64,000 bases of DNA, from positions 17,058 to 81,057 of the forward strand of contig NZ_JBASAD010000025.1 in NCBI RefSeq assembly GCF_049650445.1. Direction: 5' to 3'. The position numbers were made by a program, and so were the translations under genes. The notes under the pieces were generated by a model. The model did no database searches and was not told where the DNA came from. It saw only the letters and a list, made by a program, of their open reading frames with translations. Shown piece by piece: positions 50,403 to 59,861 of this stretch (its first letter is position 1; every line of letters starts with the position of its first letter). Origin of the DNA: Castellaniella sp049650445. Lineage in GTDB: Bacteria > Pseudomonadota > Gammaproteobacteria > Burkholderiales > Burkholderiaceae_B.

Positions 50403-50438
50403 TACCCCTAATTAAGGTATTGCATCGTATGAATCATA
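50403..50438. promoter_or_regulatory. LysR-type operator motifs upstream of pmdU
   Basis: TACC (50403-50406) and GGTA (50416-50419) form a dyad across nine bases, and TATGAATCATA (50428-50438) is a perfect odd palindrome. Both lie in the AT-rich 145-base gap shared by the LysR gene and pmdU. They are the best candidates for recognition and activation sites of the LysR protein. Confidence 0.45.
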
Positions 50439-50528
50439 TCATTTCGGTATAGCTGATAGTGGACGTATGTCCTTATGTATCGCTCGGCCCGCGTCCATAA
50501 TGAGCTCATCAAGGAACCTCAGAGTGAC

Positions 50529-51665
50529 ATGATGCAGAAACCCATCCCAGCCTTGTTCATGCGCGGCGGCACGTCGCGCGGGCCGTTCTTCCTGGAGTCC
50601 GACCTGCCGTCCGACACGGCGGCGCGCGACCGGGTGCTGCTGGCGGTCATGGGCTCGCCCGACCGGCGCCAGATCGACGGCCTGGGTGGCGCTCATCCGC
50701 TCACCAGCAAGGTCGGCATCGTGCGGCCCGGCACGACACCGGGCGTGGATCTGGAGTTCCTGTTCGCGCAACTGCAGCCCGAGCGCGACACGGTCGACAC
50801 GACGGCCAACTGCGGCAATATGCTGGCCGCCGTCGTGCCCTTTGCGCTGGAGCGCGGCCTGATCCAGGCCCAGGGCGACACGACCACCGCCCGCGTGCTG
50901 ACCCGCAACACCGGCATGCAATGCGACATCACCGTGCTCACCCCGATGACGCCGGCAGGCCGTCAGGTGGCCTACGAAGGCGAGGCCCGTATTGACGGCG
51001 TGCCCGGCCAGTCGGCGCCGATCACCATCAATTTTCTGGACACGGCCGGCTCGGTCTGTGATGGACTGCTGCCCACCGGCCGCGTGCGCGACACCGTGCG
51101 TGTCGAGCCGCCTGCCGGTGCGGATTTCGCAGCTTTCGACATTGATGTCACCTGCATCGACAATGGCATGCCACTGGTCCTGTTCCGCGCCAGCGACGTG
51201 GGTTGCACGGGGCATGAAACCCCGACCGAACTGAATGCGAACCAGGCGCTCAAGGCCCGTATCGAGGCCCTGCGGTTGCGCACGGGCGAACTGATGGGCC
51301 TGGGGGATGTGTCCGCCCGCAACTATCCCAAGATGACCCTGGTGTCCGCGCCCGGCGAGGGCGGAGCGATCAATACCCGCAGCTTCATCCCCCACGTCTG
51401 CCACGAGGCCATCGGCGTGCTGGCGGCGGTGACGGTAGGTACGGCCTGCGTTCTGGAAGGCTCTGTGCCGCACGGTCTGGCGCGTCTGCCGGCGGGCGCG
51501 CGCAAGGCGGTGTCGATCGAGCACCCCAGCGGCGAATTCACGGTCGAACTGGAACTTGACCCCCAGGACGCCCAAAAGGTCGCGCGCGCGGCCTTGCTGC
51601 GCACTGCGCGGCTCATCATGCGCGGTGAGGCGATGGTGCCGGCCTCGGCCTGGTCTCAGGACTGA
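50529..51665 (+). CDS. pmdU: 4-oxalomesaconate tautomerase (PrpF/GalD family)
   Basis: 378-residue PrpF-fold isomerase that interconverts keto and enol forms of 4-oxalomesaconate. The N-terminal PALFMRGGTSRGPFF is typical of GalD/PmdU. VDTTANCGNMLAAV carries the first conserved active-site Cys, and the second half contains GTACVLEGSVPHG. It is the first gene of the operon U-E-F-D-A-B-C. Two adjacent ATGs (50529, 50532) are possible starts. Confidence 0.9.
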   Translation: MMQKPIPALFMRGGTSRGPFFLESDLPSDTAARDRVLLAVMGSPDRRQIDGLGGAHPLTSKVGIVRPGTTPGVDLEFLFAQLQPERDTVDTTANCGNMLAAVVPFALERGLIQAQGDTTTARVLTRNTGMQCDITVLTPMTPAGRQVAYEGEARIDGVPGQSAPITINFLDTAGSVCDGLLPTGRVRDTVRVEPPAGADFAAFDIDVTCIDNGMPLVLFRASDVGCTGHETPTELNANQALKARIEALRLRTGELMGLGDVSARNYPKMTLVSAPGEGGAINTRSFIPHVCHEAIGVLAAVTVGTACVLEGSVPHGLARLPAGARKAVSIEHPSGEFTVELELDPQDAQKVARAALLRTARLIMRGEAMVPASAWSQD

Positions 51666-51716
51666 CCCCAGGAACATGGCGAAACACGGCGAAACACGGA
51701 AAAGGAAGCGTACGAC

Positions 51717-52760
51717 ATGAGCAGAAAACCCCTGATCATCGATTGCCACGGTCACTACACGACGGCGCCGCAGGCGCTGGCCGATTGGCGTGACCGGCAG
51801 GTCGCCGGCATCAATGACCCGGCCCAGCGGCCCAGCCCGTCGGACCTGCACATCAGCGACGACGAACTGCGCGAAAGCATCGAGACCAACCAGTTGCGTC
51901 TGATGCGCGAGCGCGGCTCCGATCTGACGATCTTCTCGCCGCGCGCCAGCTTCATGGCGCACCACATCGGCGACTTTCAGGTGTCCAGCACCTGGGCGGC
52001 GATCTGCAACGAACTCTGCCACCGGGTCGCGACCCTGTTCCCCGAGCATTTCGTCACGGCCGCCATGCTGCCGCAGTCGCCCGGCGTCGATCCGGCCACC
52101 TGCATCCCGGAACTGGAAAAGTGCGTCAAGGAATACGGCGCGGTCGGGATCAACCTGAACCCGGATCCTTCCGGCGGCCACTGGACTGCGCCGCCGCTGT
52201 CGGACCGTTCCTGGTATCCCATCTATGAAAAGATGGTCGAATACGACATCCCGGCGATGGTCCACGTGTCCACCAGTTGCAACCCGTGCTTCCACACCAC
52301 GGGTTCACACTACCTGAACGCCGACACCACGGCCTTCATGCAGTGCCTGACCTCGGACCTGTTCAAGGACTTTCCGACCCTGCGCTTCGTGATTCCGCAC
52401 GGCGGCGGCGCTGCGCCCTATCACTGGGGCCGTTTCCGCGGCCTGGCCCAGGCGCTGGGCAAGCCCCTGCTGGACGAGCACCTGCTGAACAACGTGTTCT
52501 TCGACACCTGCGTCTATCACCAGCCGGGCATCGACCTGCTGACTCGCGTGATCCCGGTGAAGAACGTGCTGTTCGCCTCGGAGATGATCGGCGCGGTACG
52601 CGGCATCGACCCCGAGACCGGCTATTATTTCGACGACACGAAACGTTACATAGAATCCGCCGCGACGCTGAGCGACGCGGATCGCTTCCAGATCTACGAG
52701 GGCAACGCGCGCCGCGTGTACCCGCGCCTGGATGCCGCCCTGAAGGCCAAGGGCCTGTAA
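51717..52760 (+). CDS. pmdE: 4-oxalomesaconate hydratase (LigJ/PmdE)
   Basis: 347-residue amidohydrolase-superfamily hydratase that adds water to 4-oxalomesaconate to give 4-carboxy-4-hydroxy-2-oxoadipate. The metal motif HGHY is near the N-terminus (IIDCHGHYTTAP), with VHVSTSCNPCFHTTG and IPHGGGAAPYHWGRFRGLA further on. Length matches LigJ/PmdE. It is the second gene of the pmd operon, 51 bases after pmdU. Confidence 0.94.
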   Translation: MSRKPLIIDCHGHYTTAPQALADWRDRQVAGINDPAQRPSPSDLHISDDELRESIETNQLRLMRERGSDLTIFSPRASFMAHHIGDFQVSSTWAAICNELCHRVATLFPEHFVTAAMLPQSPGVDPATCIPELEKCVKEYGAVGINLNPDPSGGHWTAPPLSDRSWYPIYEKMVEYDIPAMVHVSTSCNPCFHTTGSHYLNADTTAFMQCLTSDLFKDFPTLRFVIPHGGGAAPYHWGRFRGLAQALGKPLLDEHLLNNVFFDTCVYHQPGIDLLTRVIPVKNVLFASEMIGAVRGIDPETGYYFDDTKRYIESAATLSDADRFQIYEGNARRVYPRLDAALKAKGL

Positions 52761-52777
52761 TCAAAAGGAATACCGAC

Positions 52778-53473
52778 ATGAGCACTCCCCTGAACCAACT
52801 CGGTGTCGTTCACCGCACGATCCAGCGCGCCGATCCGGCCGCCGTCGAGCATCTGTCGCATTTCGGTGTGGCGACCATCCACGAGGCCATGGGCCGCGTG
52901 GGCCTGATGAAGCCCTATATGCGCCCCGTCTGGCGCGGCGCGCGGATGTGCGGCACGGCCGTCACGGTGCTGCTGCAGCCGGGCGACAATTGGATGCTGC
53001 ACGTGGCTGCCGAGCAGATCCAGCCCGGCGACGTGGTGGTGGCCGCGTGCACCACCGACAACACTGACGGTTTTTTCGGTGATCTGCTGGCCACCTCGTT
53101 CAAGGCGCGCGGTGCGCGCGGCCTGATCATCGATGGCGGCGTGCGCGACGTCGATACCCTGGAGTCGATGGATTTCCCGGTGTTCAGCCGCGCCATCAGT
53201 TCCAAGGGCACCATCAAGGCGACCCTGGGTTCGGTCAACATTCCCGTGGTGTGCGCCGGCGCGGCAGTGATGCCGGGCGACGTGGTGGTGGCTGACACCG
53301 ACGGTGTGGTGGTGGTGCCCGCCGCCGTTGCCGCCCAGGTGGCTGCCAATGCCCAGGCCCGCGAGGACAACGAAGGCGCCAAGCGCGAGATATTCGCCTC
53401 GGGCGTGCTGGGTCTGGACTACTACAAGATGCGTGAAGGCCTGGAAAAGGCCGGCCTGAAGTACATCGACTGA
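52778..53473 (+). CDS. pmdF: 4-carboxy-4-hydroxy-2-oxoadipate aldolase/oxaloacetate decarboxylase
   Basis: 231-residue class II aldolase of the RraA-like fold (LigK/PmdF/ProA) that splits CHA to pyruvate and oxaloacetate, the last pathway step. Visible are GDNWMLHVAAEQIQPGD, the central GLIIDGGVRDVDTLESMDFP with the Asp/Arg pair, and the C-terminal GVVVVPAAVA. AAGGAA lies nine bases before the ATG. 17 bases separate it from pmdE. Confidence 0.94.
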   Translation: MSTPLNQLGVVHRTIQRADPAAVEHLSHFGVATIHEAMGRVGLMKPYMRPVWRGARMCGTAVTVLLQPGDNWMLHVAAEQIQPGDVVVAACTTDNTDGFFGDLLATSFKARGARGLIIDGGVRDVDTLESMDFPVFSRAISSKGTIKATLGSVNIPVVCAGAAVMPGDVVVADTDGVVVVPAAVAAQVAANAQAREDNEGAKREIFASGVLGLDYYKMREGLEKAGLKYID

Positions 53474-53482
53474 GGACGCGCG

Positions 53483-54400
53483 ATGACGAACACCGAAACC
53501 TTTACCAAGACCCCGGGCTGGCTGGATTACTACGACGGCCCCAGCCGTCCGCGCTTCCGCCTGCCTGCCGGGGCGGTGGACGCCCATTGCCACGTCTTCG
53601 GTCCCGGCGCGGTGTTTCCCTACGCGCCGGAGCGCAAGTACACGCCGTGCGACGCCCCCAAAGAGGCCCTGTTCGCGCTGCGCGACCACCTGGGTTTCGA
53701 CAAGAACGTGATCGTGCAGGCGACTTGCCATGGCACGGACAACCGTGCGCTGGTCGATGCGCTGCGTGCGTCCGGCGGCCGGGCGCGGGGCGTGGCGACG
53801 GTGTCGCGCGACGTGACCGACGCCGAACTGCAGACCATGCACGAGGCCGGTGTGCGCGGTACGCGCTTCAATTTCGTCAAGCGCCTGGCTGATTTCACGC
53901 CGCGCGAAGTCCTGTCCGACATTGCGGCGCGCATCGCCCCGCTGGGCTGGCACGTGGTGATCTACTTCGAGGCGCAGGATCTGCCCGAACTGTATGATTT
54001 CTTCACCACGCTGCCGACCACGGTGGTGGTCGATCACATGGGCCGGCCCGACGTGACCCAGCCCGTGGACGGCCCGGAGTTCGGCCTGTTCGTGAAGATG
54101 ATGCAGGACCATCCGAACATCTGGAGCAAGGTCAGTTGCCCGGAACGCCTCAGCCAGTCCGGCCCGCCGGCCCTGGACGGCGAACAGCACGCCTACCGCG
54201 ACGTGGCGCCTTTTGCGCGCCACCTAGTGGAGACCTTCCCCGACCGCGTGCTGTGGGGGACTGACTGGCCGCACCCGAATCTCAAGAACCACATGCCCGA
54301 CGACGGTCTGCTGGTGGACTATATTCCGCAGATCGCGCCGACGGCCGAACTGCAGCGCAAGCTGCTGGTGGACAACCCGAACCGCTTGTACTGGAGTTGA
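53483..54400 (+). CDS. pmdD: 2-pyrone-4,6-dicarboxylate hydrolase (LigI/PmdD)
   Basis: 305-residue metal-independent amidohydrolase that opens the PDC lactone to 4-oxalomesaconate. The barrel motifs VDAHCHVFGP (strand 1), VVDHMGRPD (strand 6) and WGTDWPHPN with the catalytic Asp (strand 8) are all present. It is nine bases after pmdF and three before pmdA. Confidence 0.95.
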   Translation: MTNTETFTKTPGWLDYYDGPSRPRFRLPAGAVDAHCHVFGPGAVFPYAPERKYTPCDAPKEALFALRDHLGFDKNVIVQATCHGTDNRALVDALRASGGRARGVATVSRDVTDAELQTMHEAGVRGTRFNFVKRLADFTPREVLSDIAARIAPLGWHVVIYFEAQDLPELYDFFTTLPTTVVVDHMGRPDVTQPVDGPEFGLFVKMMQDHPNIWSKVSCPERLSQSGPPALDGEQHAYRDVAPFARHLVETFPDRVLWGTDWPHPNLKNHMPDDGLLVDYIPQIAPTAELQRKLLVDNPNRLYWS

Positions 54401-54403
54401 GCC

Positions 54404-54793
54404 ATGTCTTTGAACAAGCCCTATACCGACGTGCCCGGCACGACCATTTTCGACGCTGATCAGTCCCGCAAAGGCTATCACCTGAATCAGTTCTGCATGT
54501 CGCTGATGAAGGCGGAGAACCGCGACCGGTTTCGCGCCGACGAGCGTGCCTACCTGGACGAATGGCCCATGACCGAGGACCAGAAGCAGGCCGTGCTGGC
54601 GCGCGACCTGAACCGCTGCCTGTCCCTGGGGGGCAACATCTATTTCCTGGCCAAGCTTGGCGCCACCGACGGGCGCTCCTTCCAGTACATGGCCGCCAGC
54701 ATGACCGGCATGAGCCAGGATGAATACGCTGCGATGATGCTGGCCGGTGGCCGGGGCATCGAAGGCAACCGCCGCACCGGAGAGAAAAAGTGA
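54404..54793 (+). CDS. pmdA: Protocatechuate 4,5-dioxygenase alpha subunit
   Basis: 129-residue LigA-type subunit. It contains PGTTIFDADQSRKGYHLNQF, AYLDEWPMTEDQKQAVLARD and GGNIYFLAKLGATDGRSFQ, close to LigA/PmdA. It lies inside the pmd operon and overlaps pmdB by GTGA. The C-terminus is longer than in paralog 1 at 41209. Confidence 0.93.
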   Translation: MSLNKPYTDVPGTTIFDADQSRKGYHLNQFCMSLMKAENRDRFRADERAYLDEWPMTEDQKQAVLARDLNRCLSLGGNIYFLAKLGATDGRSFQYMAASMTGMSQDEYAAMMLAGGRGIEGNRRTGEKK

Positions 54794-55665
54794 CCCGACA
54801 GACGCATGCCCGCATCAGCGCGAGTGTTTACACCTCGCATGTGCCCGCCATTGGCGCCGCCATCGACCTGGGCAAGACCGATAACGAGTACTGGTCGCCC
54901 TTGTTCAAGGGCTACGAGCCGTCCAAGCAGTGGATGAAGGACAATCGTCCCGACGTCATCTTCCTGGTCTACAACGACCATGCCACGGCCTTCAGCCTGG
55001 AGATGATCCCGACCTTCGCGATCGGTTGCGCGGCGGAGTTCAAGCCGGCCGACGAAGGCTGGGGCGCCCGTCCGGTGCCGACCGTGATCGGTCACCCGGA
55101 ACTGGCCGCGCACATTGCTCAGTCGGTGATCCAGCAGGACTTCGACCTGACCATCGTCAACAAGATGGACGTGGACCACGGCCTGACGGTGCCCCTGTCG
55201 CTGATGTGCGGCCAGCCCGAGGCCTGGCCGTGCCCGGTCATCCCCTTCGCCGTCAACGTGGTGCAGTATCCGGTGCCGTCCGGGCGCCGCTGCTTTGAAC
55301 TGGGCCGCGCCATCCGCCGCGCCATCGAAAGCTACGACGAGCCGCTGAACGTGCACATCTGGGGCACGGGCGGCATGAGCCACCAATTGCAGGGACCGCG
55401 CGCCGGCCTGATCAACCGCGAGTTCGACAAAGCCTTCATGGACCGACTGATTGCCGATCCGGCCGGCCAGGCGGACGTGCCGCATATCGACTATGTGCGC
55501 GAAGCGGGTTCCGAGGGCATCGAACTGGTCATGTGGCTGATCGCCCGTGGCGCCATGGCGGACGTGGCGGGCGGCCCGGCGCCGCGCGTCGCACACCGCT
55601 TCTACCATGTGCCGGCCTCGAACACCGCCGTGGGCCATCTGATTCTGGAGGAACAATCATCGTGA
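54790..55665 (+). CDS. pmdB: Protocatechuate 4,5-dioxygenase beta subunit
   Basis: 291-residue catalytic subunit that opens protocatechuate between C4 and C5 to CHMS. The iron ligands are His17 (TSHVPAIG), His64 (VYNDHATAFS) and the Glu of GSEGIELVMW; the catalytic His is in GGMSHQLQGPRAG. The PTFAIGCAAEFKPADEGWG and VDHGLTVPLSL regions match authentic LigB. It starts with GTG overlapping the pmdA stop and itself overlaps the GTG of pmdC, so A, B and C are translationally coupled. Confidence 0.95.
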   Translation: MTRQTHARISASVYTSHVPAIGAAIDLGKTDNEYWSPLFKGYEPSKQWMKDNRPDVIFLVYNDHATAFSLEMIPTFAIGCAAEFKPADEGWGARPVPTVIGHPELAAHIAQSVIQQDFDLTIVNKMDVDHGLTVPLSLMCGQPEAWPCPVIPFAVNVVQYPVPSGRRCFELGRAIRRAIESYDEPLNVHIWGTGGMSHQLQGPRAGLINREFDKAFMDRLIADPAGQADVPHIDYVREAGSEGIELVMWLIARGAMADVAGGPAPRVAHRFYHVPASNTAVGHLILEEQSS

Positions 55666-56636
55666 CCGACCGTACCCTGAAAGTCGCGCTGGCTGGCGCC
55701 GGCGCCTTCGGTATCAAGCATCTGGACGGCATCGCCCGCATCGACGGCGTGGACGTCGTCGCGCTGGTCAGCCGCGACCAGGACAAGACCCGCGCCATCG
55801 CCCAGAAATATGGCATCGAGCAGGCCGCCACCGACCTGGACGAAGTCCTGTCGCGTCCCGAGATCGACGCCGTGATCCTGTGCACGCCGACGCAGATGCA
55901 CGCGGCCCAGGCCATGGCCTGCCTGCGTGCGGGCAAGCACGTTCAGGTCGAGATCCCCATGGCGGATTCCCTGGCTGACGCCGAAGCCCTGGTGGCGCTG
56001 GCGCGCGAGACCGGCAAGACCGCCATGTGCGGCCACACGCGGCGCTTCAACCCCAGTCACCAGTACGTGCATCAGCGCGTCGAGCGCGGCGAATTCCACA
56101 TCCAGCAGATGGACGTGCAGACGTATTTCTTCCGCCGCACCAATATGAATGCGCTGGGCGAGCCGCGCAGTTGGACCGATCACCTGCTGTGGCACCATGC
56201 GGCGCACACGGTGGACCTGTTCGCCTATCAGTGCGGCAGCCCCGTCGTGCGGGCCCATGCGGTGCAGGGCCCGATTCACCCGGAGCTGGGCATCGCCATG
56301 GACATGTCGATTCAGCTCCAGGCCGCCAACGGCGCCATCTGCACGCTGTCGCTGAGTTTCAACAACGATGGCCCGCTGGGGACTTTCTTCCGCTACATCG
56401 GTGACACGGCGACCTACATCGCCCGCTACGACGATCTGTTCACCGGACGCGAGGAGGCCATCGACGTCAGTCAGGTGGACGTGTCCATGAACGGCATCGA
56501 ACTGCAGGATCGGGAATTTTTTGCAGCCATCCGCGAAGGACGGGAGCCGAACGCCAGCGTGGCCCAGGTTCTGCCGTGCTACCGGGTGCTGCATGACCTC
56601 GAGCAGCAACTGTCCGGCCAGTCGGCCCGGGCGTGA
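55662..56636 (+). CDS. pmdC: 4-carboxy-2-hydroxymuconate-6-semialdehyde dehydrogenase (LigC/PmdC)
   Basis: 324-residue Gfo/Idh/MocA-family dehydrogenase that oxidises the CHMS hemiacetal to 2-pyrone-4,6-dicarboxylate with NAD(P). The N-terminal Rossmann motif is VALAGAGAFGIKHL. The catalytic-region block CGHTRRFNPSHQYV and LLWHHAAHTVDLFAYQ are typical of LigC. The GTG at 55662 overlaps pmdB by four bases. It is the last enzyme gene of the operon, 43 bases before the transporter's binding protein. Confidence 0.94.
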   Translation: MTDRTLKVALAGAGAFGIKHLDGIARIDGVDVVALVSRDQDKTRAIAQKYGIEQAATDLDEVLSRPEIDAVILCTPTQMHAAQAMACLRAGKHVQVEIPMADSLADAEALVALARETGKTAMCGHTRRFNPSHQYVHQRVERGEFHIQQMDVQTYFFRRTNMNALGEPRSWTDHLLWHHAAHTVDLFAYQCGSPVVRAHAVQGPIHPELGIAMDMSIQLQAANGAICTLSLSFNNDGPLGTFFRYIGDTATYIARYDDLFTGREEAIDVSQVDVSMNGIELQDREFFAAIREGREPNASVAQVLPCYRVLHDLEQQLSGQSARA

Positions 56637-56679
56637 TTCACTCTTTCATTCTGACTGACATACCAACAGGAGCGAGACC

Positions 56680-57855
56680 ATGAAACTCAGCAAAACCCTT
56701 GGGGTGACCGCCTTGGCCTTCGGCTTGGCAACGGCTTTTGGCGCAGCACAGGCCGCAGACTTGAAGATCGGTGTCGTGATGCCGATGTCCGGGCCGTTCG
56801 CCGCCCACGGCAAGCAGGTCAAGCACGGCATCGATCTGTTCCTGGCGGAACACGGCGACACGGTCGCCGGCCGCAAGGTCCAGATCATCATCAAGGACGA
56901 CACCGGCATCGCTCCGGCCGTGGCCAAGCGCCAGGCGCAGGAACTGCTGATCAAGGACAAGGTCGATATCCTGGCCGGCTTCACCCTGACGCCCAACGCC
57001 TTCTCCGTTGCGCCGCTGGCGACCGAGGCCAAGGTGCCGATGGTGGTGCTGAACGCCGCCACGTCCTCGATCACCGAAAAGTCCCCCAACATCGTCCGTG
57101 TGTCCATGACCCTGCCGCAGGTCACCGCGCCGATGGCGCAGTGGGCCTACAAGAACGGCGTTCACGAGGTCTACACCCTGGTGTCCGATTACGGTCCGGG
57201 GCATGACGCCGAACAGCAGTTCCAGAAGTCCTTCACCGGTCTGGGCGGCAAGATCGTGGGCGAGGTCCGCACCCCCGTCAACACGCCGGATTACGCGCCG
57301 TTCCTGCAGCGCGTGAAGGACGCCAAACCGGGCGCCGTGTTCCTGTTCGTGCCCAATGGCGAACAGGGCGTGGCCCTGGCCAAGGGCTACAAGGAACGCG
57401 GTCTGGATCAGGCCGGGATCAAGGAACTGGCCACGGGCGACGTGACCGACGAGGACGTGCTCGACGCCATGGGCGATGCGGCGATCGGCATGATCACCTC
57501 CTTCCACTATTCGGCTGCGCACGATTCGCCGGAAAACAAGGCGTTCGTGGCCGCCTACCACAAGGCCTTCCCCAAGGATCGCCCCAACTTCGTGGCGGTC
57601 GCCGGCTATGACGGCATGAACCTGATCTATCAGGCTTTGGAAAAGACCAAGGGTGATGCCAGCGCCGACGCCTTCATGGCGGCCGTCAAGGGCATGAAGT
57701 GGACCAGTCCGCGCGGCCCGGTGGAAATCGATCCGGAAACCCGCGACATCATCCAGAACGTCTACATCCGCAAGGTCGAGAAGGTGGACGGCGTGTTGCA
57801 GAACGTCGAGTTCGACAAGATCGAGGCCGTCAAGGACCCCGGTAAGCAGAAGTGA
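56680..57855 (+). CDS. Branched-chain-type ABC substrate-binding protein
   Basis: 391-residue periplasmic binding protein. The signal peptide ends AQAAD (about residue 25). The mature part starts LKIGVVMPMSGPFAAHG. It is the binding protein of the complete five-component importer that follows, and a paralog of the orphan at 46144. Linkage to pmdC by 43 bases suggests the ligand is protocatechuate or a related aromatic acid; the family also takes amino acids. Confidence 0.92.
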   Translation: MKLSKTLGVTALAFGLATAFGAAQAADLKIGVVMPMSGPFAAHGKQVKHGIDLFLAEHGDTVAGRKVQIIIKDDTGIAPAVAKRQAQELLIKDKVDILAGFTLTPNAFSVAPLATEAKVPMVVLNAATSSITEKSPNIVRVSMTLPQVTAPMAQWAYKNGVHEVYTLVSDYGPGHDAEQQFQKSFTGLGGKIVGEVRTPVNTPDYAPFLQRVKDAKPGAVFLFVPNGEQGVALAKGYKERGLDQAGIKELATGDVTDEDVLDAMGDAAIGMITSFHYSAAHDSPENKAFVAAYHKAFPKDRPNFVAVAGYDGMNLIYQALEKTKGDASADAFMAAVKGMKWTSPRGPVEIDPETRDIIQNVYIRKVEKVDGVLQNVEFDKIEAVKDPGKQK

Positions 57856-57948
57856 TCGCCGGTCCGGGCGCGCGGTGCCTGTCCTTGAGGACGGGGCCGG
57901 GCGCCCGGGCGGTCCGGAACCGGACCTCTCCCAGTCCTGGAATCAATC

Positions 57949-58803
57949 ATGACTATTCTCTTTGACGGCATCGCCGCAGGCATGCTGCTGTTTCTGATCA
58001 GTGTCGGCCTGTCGGTGACGCTGGGCCTGATGAACTTCGTCAACCTGGCCCATGGCGCTTTCGCCATGCTGGGCGGCTACGCCTGTGTCGTGCTGCTCAA
58101 CGACTATGGCGTCCCGTTCCTGGCGACGCTGCCGGCGGCCATCATCGTGCCCGCCCTGGCCGGCATGGTGCTGGAACGCACTTTGTACCGCCGCCTGTAC
58201 GCGGCCTCCGACCTGGACCAGGTGCTGTTTTCCATCGGTCTGGTGTTCATGTCCGTGGCGGCTGCCCATTATTTCTTCGGTGCGCAGCAACAGCCGCTGC
58301 ACCTGCCCGAATTCCTGTCCGGACAGATCCATCTGCCCGGTGTGGACATCGGTGTCTATCGCCTGTTCCTGATCGTCGCCGGCCTGGTGGTGGCCCTGCT
58401 GCTGCAATGGTCGGTGATCCGCACGTCCTTCGGCGCACGCTTGCGGGCGGCCGTGGACAATCAACGCGTCGCGCGCGGCATGGGCATCGACGTCAACCGC
58501 GTCTTCAGTCTGACCTTTGCCCTGGGTTCCGCCCTGGCGGGTCTGGGCGGGGCGCTGGGGGTCGAGATGCTGGGATTGGACCCCGAATTCCCCGTGAAGT
58601 ATCTGGTGTACTTCCTCATCGTGGTTTCCGTGGGGGGCAGCGGCAACATCCTCGGTTCGCTGTACGCCGCCATTCTGCTCGGTGTGGCCGATGTGGCCGG
58701 CAAATACTACGTGCCGCAGATCGGTGCATTCATCATCTACGCCGTCATGGTGGCGACGCTGATCTTCCGCCCCCATGGCCTGTTCGGCCGTCCTCATAAA
58801 TAG
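57949..58803 (+). CDS. ABC transporter permease, LivH type
   Basis: 284-residue membrane permease. It opens FDGIAAGMLLFLISVGLSVT, the LivH-family N-terminus, with about eight membrane segments. The EAA-type cytoplasmic loop contains GARLRAAVDNQRVARGMGID. The likely partner is the LivM-type permease eight bases downstream. Together they form the translocation path for the aromatic-acid importer. Confidence 0.92.
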   Translation: MTILFDGIAAGMLLFLISVGLSVTLGLMNFVNLAHGAFAMLGGYACVVLLNDYGVPFLATLPAAIIVPALAGMVLERTLYRRLYAASDLDQVLFSIGLVFMSVAAAHYFFGAQQQPLHLPEFLSGQIHLPGVDIGVYRLFLIVAGLVVALLLQWSVIRTSFGARLRAAVDNQRVARGMGIDVNRVFSLTFALGSALAGLGGALGVEMLGLDPEFPVKYLVYFLIVVSVGGSGNILGSLYAAILLGVADVAGKYYVPQIGAFIIYAVMVATLIFRPHGLFGRPHK

Positions 58804-58811
58804 GCTCCGCC

Positions 58812-59861
58812 ATGACGACCTCCAACTCGATCGGGACGCCGTCCCATCCGCATACCGGTTCGGCCGCGCTCGACCGTTATCGTCGCTCGGCCCGCTGGCA
58901 GCCGCTGGAATACTTGTTCTGGTGTCTGCCGATCCTGGCGTACTTCGCCTTCCCGGGCAATTACCTGCTGCTCAGTCAGATCGCCATCACCAGTCTGTTC
59001 GCGCTGTCGCTGGACCTGATCTTCGGCTACGCAGGGGTCATTTCCCTGGGCCATGCCGCCTTCTTCGGGGTGGGTGCGTACACCGTGGGTCTGCTGGGCT
59101 CGAACGGCTACGGAGACCCGCTGCTGGGCCTGCTCCTGGCGGCCGTGATCGCCGCCGTGCTGGGCTTTCTCAGCAGCTTCCTGCTGCTGCGCGGCAGCGA
59201 CCTGTCGCGCCTGATGGTGACACTGGGCGTGGCCCTGATGCTCTATGAGCTGGCCAACAAATTCACCAGCATCACCGGTGGGGTGGACGGCATGCCGGGG
59301 GTCGAGGTCAAGCCGATCCTGGGAATGTTCGATTTCGACATGTTCGGCCGCGTCGGCTACATCTATTCGGTCATCGTGCTGTTCGTGCTGTTCTGGTTCG
59401 CCCGCCGCCTGGTGCATTCGCCCTTCGGCCAAGGCCTGCGCGGCATCCGCATGAACACGCTGCGCATGCCGGCCCTGGGCGTGCCCGTGAACCGCCGTCT
59501 GATTACGGTCTACACCATCGGTGCGGGCTATGCGGGCGTGGCGGGTGCGCTGCTGGCGCAGACGAATTCCTTCGTTTCGCTGGACGTGCTCAGCTTCCAG
59601 CGTTCGGCCGACCTGCTGCTGATCCTGATCCTGGGCGGGGCAGGGCACCTGTACGGCGGATTGCTGGGCGCCATCGTCTTCGTGATCGCCAATTACCTGC
59701 TGTCCGACATGAATCCCCAGTACTGGCAGTTCTGGCTGGGTCTGATCCTGGTGCTGGTGGTGCTGTTCGCCCGGGGCGGCATCCTGGGAACGGCCAAGCA
59801 ATGGATCGCATCTTCCCGCCAACGCGCCGCTGCGCGTGCCCGCACGGAGTCCCCTTCATGA
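58812..59861 (+). CDS. ABC transporter permease, LivM type
   Basis: 349-residue membrane permease of the LivM family. Characteristic blocks are ALSLDLIFGYAGVISLGHAAFFGVGAY (quoted here only as the region around residues 57-83) and the loop GQGLRGIRMNTLRMPALG, followed by further membrane spans. A polar N-terminal extension of about 35 residues precedes the first helix. The stop overlaps the start of the LivG-type ATPase (ATGA). Confidence 0.91.
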   Translation: MTTSNSIGTPSHPHTGSAALDRYRRSARWQPLEYLFWCLPILAYFAFPGNYLLLSQIAITSLFALSLDLIFGYAGVISLGHAAFFGVGAYTVGLLGSNGYGDPLLGLLLAAVIAAVLGFLSSFLLLRGSDLSRLMVTLGVALMLYELANKFTSITGGVDGMPGVEVKPILGMFDFDMFGRVGYIYSVIVLFVLFWFARRLVHSPFGQGLRGIRMNTLRMPALGVPVNRRLITVYTIGAGYAGVAGALLAQTNSFVSLDVLSFQRSADLLLILILGGAGHLYGGLLGAIVFVIANYLLSDMNPQYWQFWLGLILVLVVLFARGGILGTAKQWIASSRQRAAARARTESPS

